Of a DNA stretch of 64,000 bases, positions 16,974-26,491 are shown piece after piece. The notes beneath the pieces were generated by a model. It saw only the letters and a program-made list of their open reading frames with translations. It ran no database searches and had not been told where the DNA came from. Every line of letters begins with the position of its first letter. Position 1 is the first letter of the stretch. Source of the DNA: Chryseolinea soli (lineage in GTDB: Bacteria > Bacteroidota > Bacteroidia > Cytophagales > Cyclobacteriaceae); assembly GCF_003589925.1 (NCBI RefSeq), contig NZ_CP032382.1, forward strand, positions 5,146,001 through 5,210,000, read 5' to 3'. The position numbers and the translations under genes are program-made.

Positions 16974-18044
16974 CTACGATTTGCGAATGGCCAATTTTCC
17001 CTGGGAAGCACCCATCCAGTGACAAAGTTGATACAAGAGGCGGGCACCTACATTGGCATCCCAGTCGTCCTTGCCGGGGGCCACTTCATTCAAGTCGAAA
17101 CCGATGATCTTTTTTCCGGAGAGCACTAATTTCTTTAGGAGGTACGTCACCTGCTGGAATTCCAGACCGCCGGGGACGGGTGTTCCCGTGTTGGGGCAGA
17201 GCTTGGGATCGAGGCCATCGATATCGAAACTGATATAGACCAGGTGGGGGAGTTGTTTGATGATCTCGTCGCATTGGGCATACCAGGTTTTTCCCTGGTA
17301 AGCATAGGCCTTGAGATCTTCGTCAAAAAAAGTGGTGATACGGCCCATAGCCCGGTGGATAACGTCCATTTCTTCCGCACAATAATCGCGCACGCCTACC
17401 TGGACGAGCTTGCCGACGGCGGAAATTTTCAAAGCGTTATACATGATCGAGGCGTGCGAATGGGTGAAGCCTTCATAGGATTTTCGCAGATCGGCGTGGG
17501 CATCGATCTGCAGAATGCCGAAGCGGGGATGGTGCTCGCTCAGGGCCCTGAGAAAACCCAATGGCGTGCTGTGATCGCCGCCCACCAGGGCTACCATTTT
17601 TCCTTGCTTCAGATAATTTTGTGTGACCGATTTGATGTAGATATTGAAATTTTCGCAGGCCTCGTTGATCTTGGAAAGCACCACGTCGTCGGGGGAAACG
17701 GTTTCGCCGTTCCCGATGCGGGCCAGGTGTTCACGCGACCAGTTGCGCAGCTTTTTGTTTTCTTCCAGCATATCGGCCGGAACGGGAAGCATGCACACGC
17801 CGAGTTTCCAGGCGTCGGGGATGTCTTGGAGAAAATGATCTACTTGAAGGGACGCATCCAGGATGGCGCGGGGGCCGTTGGCGGTTCCTTCATGATAGGA
17901 AACGGTGACTTCCCACGGTGCGGGCACGAGGATGAGCTCCGCGTTGTCGGGAGAAAACGGGAGACCGAAAATATTCCCTTTCATTCCGGGGCCGTTTGGG
18001 TCGAAACGTTGTATGGCTTCTTCTTTGGAGAGCATTGCCGGCAA
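16974..18044 (-). CDS. Agmatinase/arginase-family ureohydrolase
   Basis: This 356-residue cytoplasmic enzyme of the Mn-dependent ureohydrolase superfamily hydrolyses a guanidino or formimino group. The metal ligands are all visible: GGDHS with H158, DAHAD with D181, H183 and D185, and SFDIDGLDP with D274 and D276. The active-site segment GTPVPGGLE follows. It is longer at the N-terminus than simple agmatinases (about 300 aa). The substrate could be agmatine, arginine or formiminoglutamate; no hut or speA gene is nearby to decide. It lies 15 nt after sixA on the same strand. Met4 is an alternative start. Confidence 0.88.
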   Translation of the reverse strand: MPAMLSKEEAIQRFDPNGPGMKGNIFGLPFSPDNAELILVPAPWEVTVSYHEGTANGPRAILDASLQVDHFLQDIPDAWKLGVCMLPVPADMLEENKKLRNWSREHLARIGNGETVSPDDVVLSKINEACENFNIYIKSVTQNYLKQGKMVALVGGDHSTPLGFLRALSEHHPRFGILQIDAHADLRKSYEGFTHSHASIMYNALKISAVGKLVQVGVRDYCAEEMDVIHRAMGRITTFFDEDLKAYAYQGKTWYAQCDEIIKQLPHLVYISFDIDGLDPKLCPNTGTPVPGGLEFQQVTYLLKKLVLSGKKIIGFDLNEVAPGKDDWDANVGARLLYQLCHWMGASQGKLAIRKS

Positions 18045-18059
18045 GAATTAAAGAGACGA

Positions 18060-18563
18060 TCAATCCGGCTGTAGCATGCCGGGATGGGTGTAATTTTCAA
18101 GTTCTCCGTTTCCTTGACTCACTTCTTTCCAGGAATGGATGTGGAATTTGATGGCGGCCAAGCCTCCTGTGGCCATGTCGCCGATCTCGGATTGTGTGAG
18201 GTATTCGGTCACGTAGGTGATGACGGGATTGTGGCCGACAATTAATATAGTGTTGAACCGGTCGTCGAGGCCGCTGAGAAACTGGAAAAAAGTGCGCGAC
18301 GAAGCTTCATAAAGCTCTTCGACGACGGAAATCCTTTCGGTGTCCATCTTCATAGCATCAGCCACGAAGCGAGCTGTATCTTCGGCGCGCTGCGCTGTGC
18401 TGGTCAGAATGCAATCGAAGGAGATGTTTTGCTGATACAAGTATGTGCCGACAACAACACATTCGCGCAGGCCACGGGGTGTCAGCGAGCGGTCTTTGTC
18501 GGACTGGCCAGACTGTTTTTCGGCACTTTCAGCATGGCGCAATAAATAGAGGTGTCGTGTCAT
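18060..18563 (-). CDS. sixA: SixA-type histidine phosphatase
   Basis: This 167-residue histidine-phosphatase-superfamily protein has the catalytic RHAES motif at residues 9-13 and a second His in VGHNPVI (about 114-120). SixA enzymes dephosphorylate phosphohistidine on phosphorelay or PTS-like proteins in the cytoplasm. It is the first gene of a two-gene unit with the agmatinase-family gene. The length matches SixA (about 160 aa) rather than the longer phosphoglycerate mutases. Confidence 0.88.
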   Translation of the reverse strand: MTRHLYLLRHAESAEKQSGQSDKDRSLTPRGLRECVVVGTYLYQQNISFDCILTSTAQRAEDTARFVADAMKMDTERISVVEELYEASSRTFFQFLSGLDDRFNTILIVGHNPVITYVTEYLTQSEIGDMATGGLAAIKFHIHSWKEVSQGNGELENYTHPGMLQPD

Positions 18564-18739
18564 ACCGGGGATCAGAATAGCAGTATGGTTGGGCTAATCG
18601 GTTCAATATTAAGCAGCCTAAATTAAAAAAGTTGAAAAAGAATGTTGAAAATATGCTAATCGCGTGAAGGTCAGCCTCTAAATAATAGCGCGCAGACCAC
18701 CCATTCATCCCCGTTTAGGGCGTGGATGGAGGGGTCAAA

Positions 18740-18769
18740 TTTGATTTTTTAAAAATTTACTGATATTTG
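18740..18769 (+). promoter_or_regulatory. Candidate topA promoter
   Basis: TTTG (18740-18743) is followed after 18 nt by GATATTTG (18762-18769), a 7-of-8 match to TAnnTTTG, 22 nt before the topA ATG. Spacing and composition fit a Bacteroidota housekeeping promoter. Confidence 0.55.
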
Positions 18770-18791
18770 AACCTCTTGAAAGTTAAGCAGC

Positions 18792-21308
18792 ATGTCAAAA
18801 AATCTCGTAATAGTTGAATCTCCGGCGAAAGCAAAGACCATTGAAGGCTACCTGGGCAAGGATTTTAAGGTCGCCTCGAGCATGGGGCACATTCGCGATT
18901 TGCCGAAGGGAAGTGGGGCCATCGACATTGAAAACAACTTCGAGCCTACCTATGAGGTGAGCGCGGAGAAGAAGGATATCATCGCCAAACTAAGAAAACT
19001 TGCAGACGACGCCGACATGGTTTACCTGGCAAGCGATGAGGACCGCGAGGGAGAAGCCATTTCGTGGCACTTGAAAGAAGTGCTGGATCTGACCGATGCC
19101 AAAACGCGGCGAATCGTATTTACCGAAATCACCAAGAAAGCGATCCTCAACTCGCTGGAAAGCCCTCGTGGCATCGATATAGACCTTGTTAACGCGCAAC
19201 AAGCCCGTCGTGTACTTGACCGGTTGGTGGGCTATGAATTGTCGCCCATTCTCTGGAAAAAGATCAAAACCGGTTTGTCTGCCGGCCGCGTGCAATCGGT
19301 GGCGGTGCGGCTGGTGGTGGAGCGCGAACGCGAGATCACGGAGTTCAAAGCCAAGTCATCCTTCAAAGTGAATGCACTTTTCGACTTAGGCAAAGGAAAG
19401 AATCTTGTGGCGGAGCTTTCGGAGCGTTTCGATACGGAAGAAGAGGCCATGGCCTTTCTGGAGTCGTGCAAAGGTGCAAAATTCGCGATCGCCGATTTGC
19501 AAACGAAACCCTCCAAGCGTTCACCGGCACCTCCCTTCACCACCTCCACGTTGCAACAGGAAGCGGCCCGCAAGTTGGGCTTCTCGGTTATCCAGACCAT
19601 GATGGTGGCGCAGAAGTTATACGAGGCCGGTAAGATCAGCTACATGCGTACCGACTCTGTGAACCTTTCCGATGAAGCGCGCAGTGGTGCGCAGAGACAG
19701 ATCACGTCGGCGTTTGGCAAAGAATTTTTTCAATCGCGTGTTTATAAAACCAAGTCGTCGTCGGCGCAAGAGGCCCACGAAGCGATCCGGCCCACGGACT
19801 TTTCGGTGAACGATCCCGGCATGGACCGCAATGCCCTTCGCTTGTATGATCTCATCTGGAAACGCGCCATCGCTTCGCAGATGGCCGACGCGGAATTGGA
19901 GAAAACGACAGCGACCATCAGCATTTCCACCAACCCAAGAACCCTGATCGCCTCGGGAGAAGTGATCAAGTTTGAAGGATTTTTGAAAGTATATATGGAG
20001 TCGGGCGACGATGACGATGAGGAGGAGAACAGCAAAGTGTTGCCGCCCCTCACGATCGGCCAGCAGTTGACCCTGGAGGAGCTTGTGGCCAAGCAAGTGT
20101 TTAGCCGTCACCCACCGCGTTACACGGAAGCGAGCCTGGTGAAAAAACTGGAAGAGCTGGGCATCGGCCGGCCTTCAACCTACGCGCCCACCATCACCAC
20201 CGTGCAAAAGCGCGGGTATGTGGTGAAAGAAGCCCGCGAAGGCGTTGAGAGAAAATATACGGTGCTTTCCCTGAAGTCGGACGCCATCACGCGTGTGGAC
20301 GAAACGGAAATTACCGGCGCAGAAAAGAATAAACTTTTTCCTACCAACACCGCCATGGTGGTGAACGATTTCCTGGTGGATCACTTTCCCGACATCACCG
20401 ATTTTTCATTCACCTCGGAGATCGAACAAGAGTTCGATGAGATCGCCGATGGCAAGCTGAACTGGAAAAAGATGATCGACAACTTCTACCAGCCCTTTCA
20501 CAAGAAAGTGGCGCTGACGGAAAAAGTGGAGCGATCGTCGGTCGGCAAAACAAAAGAATTGGGTGTCGATCCCAAGACCGGGAAGAATGTGTATGCAAAG
20601 CTGGGGAAATTCGGTGCCTATGTTCAGATCGGCGAGAACCCCGACGACAATGGCGGTGAGAAACCGAAGTTTGCCAGTCTGCGTCCCGGCCAATTCATCG
20701 AGAACATCACGATGGAAGACGCGATGGAGCTTTTCAAAATGCCTCGCGACCTGGGCTTGTTCGAAGAAAAAAATGTGGTGGTGAGCATCGGCCGGTTTGG
20801 GCCTTATGTGTTGCACGACAAGAAATTCGTGTCCATTCCCAAAGACATCGATCCGTATACGATCACCCCCGAAAGAGCTGTCGAGCTCATCGAAGCCAAG
20901 CGCATTGCCGACGCCAACAAGACCATTAAACTCTTTGCGGAAGATCCGGAGATTCAAATTCTCAACGGTCGCTTTGGTCCTTATATCAAAGCCGGTAAGA
21001 AAAATGTGAAGATCCCGAAAGACCGAGAGCCTGCTTCGCTCACGTATGAAGAGTGTGTGACCCTCGCTGCCGCTGCCCCCGAGCGCAGAGGGAGATTTGG
21101 CCGCAAGGCCCCCGCTGAGACGGCGACGAAAACCGCTGCTAAGACAGCAACAAAAACCGGCGAGGTAGCCAAGAAAACCACGGCAACAAAAGCAACTGCC
21201 GTTAAAAAAACTGCGCCAAAGAAAGTGGCCGCAAAGAAAACCGCTGCCAAGAAAACGGCCGCGAAAAAGACAGCCACCAAAAAAGCTGCTCCCAAAAAGA
21301 AGAAATAA
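18792..21308 (+). CDS. topA: DNA topoisomerase I
   Basis: This 838-residue type IA topoisomerase relaxes negative supercoils. It has an N-terminal TOPRIM domain with SDEDREGEA (81-89) and the catalytic Tyr284 in SYMRTDSVN. Several glycine-rich topoisomerase C-terminal repeats follow, for example KLGKFGAYVQIG, SIGRFGPYVLHD and LNGRFGPYIKAG. There are no four-cysteine zinc ribbons as in the E. coli enzyme. Instead the last 75 residues are a Lys/Ala/Thr tail (AAKKTAAKKTA repeats) resembling histone H1, probably for DNA binding. Confidence 0.97.
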   Translation: MSKNLVIVESPAKAKTIEGYLGKDFKVASSMGHIRDLPKGSGAIDIENNFEPTYEVSAEKKDIIAKLRKLADDADMVYLASDEDREGEAISWHLKEVLDLTDAKTRRIVFTEITKKAILNSLESPRGIDIDLVNAQQARRVLDRLVGYELSPILWKKIKTGLSAGRVQSVAVRLVVEREREITEFKAKSSFKVNALFDLGKGKNLVAELSERFDTEEEAMAFLESCKGAKFAIADLQTKPSKRSPAPPFTTSTLQQEAARKLGFSVIQTMMVAQKLYEAGKISYMRTDSVNLSDEARSGAQRQITSAFGKEFFQSRVYKTKSSSAQEAHEAIRPTDFSVNDPGMDRNALRLYDLIWKRAIASQMADAELEKTTATISISTNPRTLIASGEVIKFEGFLKVYMESGDDDDEEENSKVLPPLTIGQQLTLEELVAKQVFSRHPPRYTEASLVKKLEELGIGRPSTYAPTITTVQKRGYVVKEAREGVERKYTVLSLKSDAITRVDETEITGAEKNKLFPTNTAMVVNDFLVDHFPDITDFSFTSEIEQEFDEIADGKLNWKKMIDNFYQPFHKKVALTEKVERSSVGKTKELGVDPKTGKNVYAKLGKFGAYVQIGENPDDNGGEKPKFASLRPGQFIENITMEDAMELFKMPRDLGLFEEKNVVVSIGRFGPYVLHDKKFVSIPKDIDPYTITPERAVELIEAKRIADANKTIKLFAEDPEIQILNGRFGPYIKAGKKNVKIPKDREPASLTYEECVTLAAAAPERRGRFGRKAPAETATKTAAKTATKTGEVAKKTTATKATAVKKTAPKKVAAKKTAAKKTAAKKTATKKAAPKKKK

Positions 21309-21327
21309 TCTTTCCATTCGAAGTTAA

Positions 21328-21353
21328 GCAAAGAAAGCCAGCGCTTTCTTTGC
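21328..21353. terminator. Strong hairpin after topA
   Basis: A perfect 11-bp stem (21328-21338 with 21343-21353, GCAAAGAAAGC/GCTTTCTTTGC) with a 4-nt loop lies 20 nt after the topA stop. No T-run follows, so it may terminate weakly or protect the 3' end. Confidence 0.55.
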
Positions 21354-21451
21354 CTTGACTTTGCATCCGCTGCCGATTCCGTAAAAACGTGAATCGCGGT
21401 TCAGATCCACCGTACAAAATCGTATTTTCGTCCTCATCCATTTTTTTATTT

Positions 21452-22144
21452 ATGAAAAAGAAATTGGTCGTGCTTAGCGGTGCTGGCATCAGCGCCGAGA
21501 GCGGCATACCCACCTTTCGCGATTCGGATGGCCTATGGGAAGGCCACAATGTGATGGACGTAGCCACGCCCGAGGGATGGCGCAAAAATCCTGCCCTGGT
21601 GCTGGACTTCTACAACCAACGCCGCAAGCGTGCCCTGGAAGTGCAACCCAACCGCGGTCACGAGATACTGGCTGAGTTGGAAAATTATTTCGACGTCACC
21701 GTGGTGACCCAGAATGTCGACGATTTGCACGAGCGCGCCGGCTCTTCGCATGTGATCCATCTTCACGGCAGCTTATTTGAATCGCGCAGCACCCGGGACG
21801 AAACGTTGGTCTATCCCATCAAAGGTTGGGAGCTCAACCTAGGTGACGTCTGCGCCAAAGGCTCCCAACTCCGCCCCAACATCGTGTGGTTTGGCGAGAT
21901 GGTGCCCCTCATGGAAGTGGCTGCGGATCACGCCGCGAATGCCGATTTCTTTGTGGTGGTGGGCACGTCGATGGTGGTGTATCCGGCTGCAGGCCTGATC
22001 AGTTATGTCCCACACGATGCATTGAAGTTTGTGGTGGACCCCAAGCTTCCGGAAATGGGTCAGATCCCCAGCCTGCATATGATCGCCGAAAAAGCGAGCA
22101 CGGGCATGGAAAAAGTGAAGCAAGCGTTGATGGGGTTGAGCTGA
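21452..22144 (+). CDS. Sirtuin, NAD-dependent protein deacylase (class III type, zinc cysteines absent)
   Basis: This 230-residue Sir2-family enzyme has GAGISAESGIPTFRD (10-24), TQNVDDLHERAG (86-97), the catalytic His105 in LHGS and NIVWFGE (143-149). The Tyr54/Arg57 pair in FYNQRR is the class III mark that favours succinyl or malonyl lysine. The region that normally holds two CxxC zinc pairs (about 110-140) contains only one Cys (134), so structural zinc is probably missing. ATG at 21452 is the start; the upstream extension of the frame to 21389 has no similarity. It lies between topA and coaX. Confidence 0.9.
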   Translation: MKKKLVVLSGAGISAESGIPTFRDSDGLWEGHNVMDVATPEGWRKNPALVLDFYNQRRKRALEVQPNRGHEILAELENYFDVTVVTQNVDDLHERAGSSHVIHLHGSLFESRSTRDETLVYPIKGWELNLGDVCAKGSQLRPNIVWFGEMVPLMEVAADHAANADFFVVVGTSMVVYPAAGLISYVPHDALKFVVDPKLPEMGQIPSLHMIAEKASTGMEKVKQALMGLS

Positions 22145-22227
22145 GCGGAAAGCATCCCGTTTTAATTTTACAGGAAGGGATGGTAGATTCGGGGAAACTT
22201 AGGTCAAATTTTTCAACACGATGAACT

Positions 22228-23001
22228 ATGGTATTAGCATTCGACATCGGTAATTCCGACATCACGATAGGGGTGTACAAGGACAACGCCTGGAAGCATA
22301 CATGGCGCGTGCCCTCGCAAGCCGAACTGCCCGAAATGTTCTACGCGATGAAAGTACGCGAATATTTTCTGGAGGACAGGATCGCGTTAGACGAAGTGAG
22401 TCGCGTGGTGATCAGCAGCGTGGTGCCCGATCTAACAGGGAAGCTGGTGCATGCAGCCCGGACGTTGTTTGAAAAAGATCCCCTCGTGCTGGGACCGGCG
22501 GTGTACGAAAAGTTATCCATAAAGGTATTACGGCCTTACGAGATCGGTTCCGATTTGGTGTGCAACGCTTTTGCGGCCTATACTTTCTTTCAGCGCAGTT
22601 GTGTGGTGGTTGATTTTGGAACGGCGCTGACCTTCACCACGCTGTCGCAGGACGGGGAAATACTGGGCGTTTCGATAGCGCCGGGGTTGAAGACGGCGAT
22701 CAAGTCGCTGTCACAAAATACGGCAAAGTTGTTCGATGTCCCCTTGGTCATGCCGGCGTCGGTCCTGGGGAGAGGCACCGTGCACGCTATTCAGGCGGGC
22801 GTGTTGGTGGGCTATGAAGGCATGGTAAAACATATGCTGCACCGGATACGCGTTGAGTTGAATGACGATAGTCTGAAATCTGTTGCTACGGGCGGGTTGT
22901 CGTCCATTATTCCTTCGTTGAAAGAAACATTTGATCACATCGATCCGAACCTTACCCTAAATGGGTTGAGGTTGATCGGAGAGGTGTTTGCGAAAAAATA
23001 G
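22228..23001 (+). CDS. coaX: Type III pantothenate kinase (CoaX)
   Basis: This 257-residue ASKHA-fold kinase catalyses the first step of coenzyme A synthesis. The phosphate-binding DIGNSDITIGVY is at 6-17, and VVDFGTALTF (about 129-138) is the second catalytic motif. APGLKTAIKSLS near 152 matches CoaX. Length is normal. The start lies 83 nt after the sirtuin gene. It converges with the minus-strand gene at 23007, leaving 5 nt between stops. Confidence 0.93.
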   Translation: MVLAFDIGNSDITIGVYKDNAWKHTWRVPSQAELPEMFYAMKVREYFLEDRIALDEVSRVVISSVVPDLTGKLVHAARTLFEKDPLVLGPAVYEKLSIKVLRPYEIGSDLVCNAFAAYTFFQRSCVVVDFGTALTFTTLSQDGEILGVSIAPGLKTAIKSLSQNTAKLFDVPLVMPASVLGRGTVHAIQAGVLVGYEGMVKHMLHRIRVELNDDSLKSVATGGLSSIIPSLKETFDHIDPNLTLNGLRLIGEVFAKK

Positions 23002-23006
23002 AAGTC

Positions 23007-23357
23007 TTAATACCACCGCATCTTCCGCTTGTACTTCAACAGGGCTCCTGTTAGCGTAGCAAATCCACCGACCAGTCCACCGATCAGGGCGGTCACCGAC
23101 ATCAGGATAAATTTGTTTTTAACCATGAGGATGGTGGCCACGCGCGTGGAGAGGTCTGACACGGTGTGCGCATCGGCCCACCAGGCCTTTAAAAACCACA
23201 ACACCGCGATGGCCAGGAATCCCGCGAGGAAATTTGCGTTCGACTTGAAAAAATATCCCATGGCCAATGCCACCACGGCCAGGCTATACCAGGGCAGGAA
23301 CCACTGGGCGATAAACGCGGAGACCAAAATCGCGAAGAATTGTATAACGAATTTCAT
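23007..23357 (-). CDS. Small membrane protein of unknown function
   Basis: This 116-residue protein has three or four hydrophobic segments (about 3-25, 26-37, 42-60 and 81-105) and a basic C-terminus. Its start is 6 nt after the stop of the penicillin-acylase gene, so the two are probably co-transcribed. No family motif is recognisable. An inner-membrane location is inferred from hydrophobicity. Confidence 0.75.
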   Translation of the reverse strand: MKFVIQFFAILVSAFIAQWFLPWYSLAVVALAMGYFFKSNANFLAGFLAIAVLWFLKAWWADAHTVSDLSTRVATILMVKNKFILMSVTALIGGLVGGFATLTGALLKYKRKMRWY

Positions 23358-23363
23358 AGACGA

Positions 23364-25829
23364 CTACGGATGGAGTTGGGTTGAGTGTTGAATTTTGGGA
23401 TCGTGCGCATCGCGCAAGAAGGGGATCTGGAAATATTGACCATCTACCCAAGGTTGAAGCAGATCCACATAGTGTGCGCTGCCCAGGTTGCCCGATTGGC
23501 CGCCGGGATAAACGGCCCACATCTTGACGCCGGACTTCTCCAGGCTCACGATCATGCGCCAGGATGGGCCGTGCGTGCGCGAGTGTGCATTCACAATGTC
23601 GCGGTTGCCGCCGGCCTTCACATACACACGCAAGGGCTCCAGGCGCGTCAGGTGCCCCATATAGCCATCTTTATATTCGCCCCACGATGCTGTGGATTGT
23701 GCATGGTCCTTCTTCCACTTCTCCATCGAAGCGACGCTTTGTGAAAACGCTTTGCGTATCACTTCGGTCGCCGTTTCTTTTTCGGGCGTATTCACGATAT
23801 CGAAAAAAGAGAACGTGGGGTTCTCCTTCAGCAGGTAGATCGTGTTGAAGGTGGTGGGGTTTTCGAGGGTCTGGCCCGCCATCTCATCCCAGATCAACGG
23901 CATCAGGCTGTTCCACCAGGCTTCGTAATACGAGGCGCCTTCGGAAGCCTTGTCATTGTAGCGATTCCAGGAGGCCAGTATTTGCCGGGCTTTTTGTTCT
24001 GCCGGCGTGAGCGATGCCGAATCCAGGGCCTTGAGAAAATAGGGGAGGCTCTCTTCGGCTTTCAGATTGAAATTGTCGGTTTGCAATTTCATCATGTCTT
24101 CGGGGCGAACGTGGTCCAGGCCGGCGAGGGTTTGATTGATGCGGCGGTTGCGATAGGCCTCGAAACTTGAAGCGGTGATGTAGTAGGGGTATGTACCATC
24201 CACCGGGTATTGATTGGCAGAACTCACAAATCCTCGCGCCGGATTTTTATCCATGATGTTTTGATCGTTGGGAATAAAGGCCTGCCATCCGTTGGAGCTT
24301 TTGCTTCCGTCGAGCAAAAACTTTCCTTCCTGCTGACGGCGTACGGGGAATTTTCCCTGGATGCGCATGGCGATGTCGCCGGCCACAGAGGCGAAAACAA
24401 AATTTTGCGCCGGCGATTCATAGCGATCCAACGCCTCCATGTAGTCGCCGTGATTTTTGGCGCGGTTGAGTTTATAAAATGCGAGGAATTCGTTTGAAGG
24501 ATCGTGCGAGATCCAGCGGAAGGCATAATATTTTGGATTGCTTTGATCGCCGAACGTGTCGTCGTAGGTCACCGGCCCCCAGTGGGTATAAAGAACCGTA
24601 TCATAGTAAGCCGGTCCGTCTTTCACCAGGAATTTCTCCACCGTTTTCTTCGTGTCCACCCACTGGCCATCGAGCAGGTATTTGTCATGCGTGTTGTCCT
24701 GGAAAGAAACCTGATACCAATCCACCAGGTCGCGTTGCGCATTGGTCACGCCCCACGCGATGGAATCGGTGCAGCCGATAATAATGCCCGGTGCACCCGG
24801 AAGGGATGCTCCCATGGTGTTGACGTCCGGGGCGTGAAGCTGAAGTGCATACCACAGCGACGGGAGATTCAATCCGAGGTGAGGATCGCTGCAAAGCAGG
24901 GGAGAGCCCGTGGCAGTTTTGCTGCCGCTCACGGCCCAGTTGTTGCTGCCGGTGGTGGGATCGGAGCTAGGGAGTTTTTTAACTTTGATCGGTTCGACCG
25001 TGAGTTTTTTGAGTTGGATCAGTTCGTCGGGAAGTGCCAGTGGCACGGTGTCGTTGAGCGTTACCGGTTTGAATTTCCAGCTGTTGGGTTTGTCTACGAT
25101 CGGGTCGCTCACGGGCTCACGGTCGGGGTAGAGTGCCTGCAGCACGTCGAAGCCGAACATTTTCAGCGCGTTGGTCATTTCCATGTCCTTGTCGCGCATG
25201 TTCAGGGTCTGGGCCATGCTTTTGAGGAGCAGGGCGCATTTGAGCAGCGTCCAGGGCTCGGGTTTGTAATGCAGGAGTTTGTATTCAAAGGGCAGGGTCT
25301 TGTAGTCGAGCGTCTGGATATAGGCGTTGACGCCTTCCGTATATTTTTCGACCATTTTGTGCGTCACGGGATCGCTTTCCAGTGACTTTAAGGCCTGCTC
25401 GGCACCAAAGACCAAGCCGAGTCGTCGCTGGCCGCGATCATAGTTCAACACAGCATCGCCTGTGCCGCGCCCAATGATCTCTGTGAGGCGGCCGGCAGCG
25501 GCATGGGTTTGGAATTCCATTTGCCAGAGGCGGTCGTGAGCGGTGATATAACCCTGTGCGAGATAGAGATCTTCTTCATTTTGAGCAAAAATGTGAGGCA
25601 TGGCCAGGCTATCGAACAGCACCGTCACCTTGTCGTGCAGGCCTGGGATGGGCATTGCGTCGGGGATTTGGGGACCGGAAGCCTCCAGATTTGCCCAGAA
25701 TCCTTGAAAAGGGTCCAGGAAACGGCCCACGGGAGGCACCGGCGCATTCTTGATGTTCCAGGGACGATCCAACACATAAACAAGCCCTGCGGTGATGGCC
25801 AGGCAAAGAAAAAATTTGAAGACACGCAT
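23364..25829 (-). CDS. Penicillin acylase-family Ntn hydrolase
   Basis: The 821-residue precursor has an N-terminal signal or anchor (residues 5-20). The autoprocessing site is before Ser295 in TTGSNNWAVSG; that Ser becomes the N-terminal nucleophile of the β chain. Family members cleave amide bonds in β-lactams or acyl-homoserine lactones in the periplasm. HLTRLEPLR and the GGQSGN motif near the C-terminus match the family. The natural substrate is unknown. It heads a two-gene minus-strand unit and diverges from kdsC. Confidence 0.9.
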   Translation of the reverse strand: MRVFKFFLCLAITAGLVYVLDRPWNIKNAPVPPVGRFLDPFQGFWANLEASGPQIPDAMPIPGLHDKVTVLFDSLAMPHIFAQNEEDLYLAQGYITAHDRLWQMEFQTHAAAGRLTEIIGRGTGDAVLNYDRGQRRLGLVFGAEQALKSLESDPVTHKMVEKYTEGVNAYIQTLDYKTLPFEYKLLHYKPEPWTLLKCALLLKSMAQTLNMRDKDMEMTNALKMFGFDVLQALYPDREPVSDPIVDKPNSWKFKPVTLNDTVPLALPDELIQLKKLTVEPIKVKKLPSSDPTTGSNNWAVSGSKTATGSPLLCSDPHLGLNLPSLWYALQLHAPDVNTMGASLPGAPGIIIGCTDSIAWGVTNAQRDLVDWYQVSFQDNTHDKYLLDGQWVDTKKTVEKFLVKDGPAYYDTVLYTHWGPVTYDDTFGDQSNPKYYAFRWISHDPSNEFLAFYKLNRAKNHGDYMEALDRYESPAQNFVFASVAGDIAMRIQGKFPVRRQQEGKFLLDGSKSSNGWQAFIPNDQNIMDKNPARGFVSSANQYPVDGTYPYYITASSFEAYRNRRINQTLAGLDHVRPEDMMKLQTDNFNLKAEESLPYFLKALDSASLTPAEQKARQILASWNRYNDKASEGASYYEAWWNSLMPLIWDEMAGQTLENPTTFNTIYLLKENPTFSFFDIVNTPEKETATEVIRKAFSQSVASMEKWKKDHAQSTASWGEYKDGYMGHLTRLEPLRVYVKAGGNRDIVNAHSRTHGPSWRMIVSLEKSGVKMWAVYPGGQSGNLGSAHYVDLLQPWVDGQYFQIPFLRDAHDPKIQHSTQLHP

Positions 25830-25913
25830 AATCCGGGATTAACGGCTTGCATTCAGAGGAGAGGTTCGGGGAATGCAGCGGAAACAGGGAGGTAAAATAA
25901 AAAGCTTTTCCTA

Positions 25914-25938
25914 ATTTTCGGAACACATCACCGAAAAT
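25914..25938. repeat. 8-bp inverted repeat between divergent genes
   Basis: ATTTTCGG (25914-25921) and CCGAAAAT (25931-25938) are exact reverse complements with a 9-nt spacer, 10 nt before the kdsC start. The position between divergent genes would suit an operator; no regulator is known. Confidence 0.4.
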
Positions 25939-25948
25939 TAACAAACGT

Positions 25949-26488
25949 TTGAAACTCATCTTATCCCTTTACACCAAGGAACTCATCAAAAAGGCCGGCA
26001 ACATCAAAGCCATTTTCTTTGATGCCGACGGTGTGTTGAGCGATGGCAAGATCATCTATGACGAAAATGGCAAGGAGACCAAGAACTTCAACGTGAAGGA
26101 CGGCTTCATCATCACACACTTGAAAAAAGCAGGCATCCTCACCGGTATTATTTCCGGTCGCGATTCCGGCGCTACCGCCAAGCGCGCCGTTGAACTGAAA
26201 CTGGACTTTTGCCACCAGGGCATCCTCGACAAAGCTTCCGTGTTTGAAAAACTGGTGAAGCACTATAAACTCAAAACGAAAGAAGTGGCCTACATCGGCG
26301 ACGACATCAACGACCTGCCTGTGCTGCGACTCGCGGGCCTCAGCGTTTGCCCCAGCGACACGTTCGACTACATGAAGCAGGAAGTGGACCTGGTGACGCG
26401 TGCAGGCGGTGGACAAGGCGCGTTGCGCGAAGTGGCCGACCTGGTGCTGGCCGCCCGCGGCGAAATGGAAAAAATTATAAGAGGATAA
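25949..26488 (+). CDS. kdsC: KDO-8-phosphate phosphatase (KdsC, HAD family)
   Basis: This 179-residue HAD phosphatase releases phosphate from KDO-8-phosphate in lipopolysaccharide core synthesis. The DxDGV nucleophile motif has Asp25 and Asp27 (IFFDADGVLSDG), ISGR is at about 68-71 and GDDINDLPVL at about 110-119. No ATG lies in frame before the catalytic motif; TTG at 25949 gives the expected N-terminal length. kdsA follows after 3 nt, which supports the KdsC assignment over other small HAD enzymes. Confidence 0.92.
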   Translation: MKLILSLYTKELIKKAGNIKAIFFDADGVLSDGKIIYDENGKETKNFNVKDGFIITHLKKAGILTGIISGRDSGATAKRAVELKLDFCHQGILDKASVFEKLVKHYKLKTKEVAYIGDDINDLPVLRLAGLSVCPSDTFDYMKQEVDLVTRAGGGQGALREVADLVLAARGEMEKIIRG

Positions 26489-26491
26489 GCC

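Noticed and set aside
20406-21317. 303-aa minus-strand frame opposite the topA 3' end
   Set aside because: The Gly/Phe/Leu-rich start is the antisense of the Lys/Ala tail of TopA.
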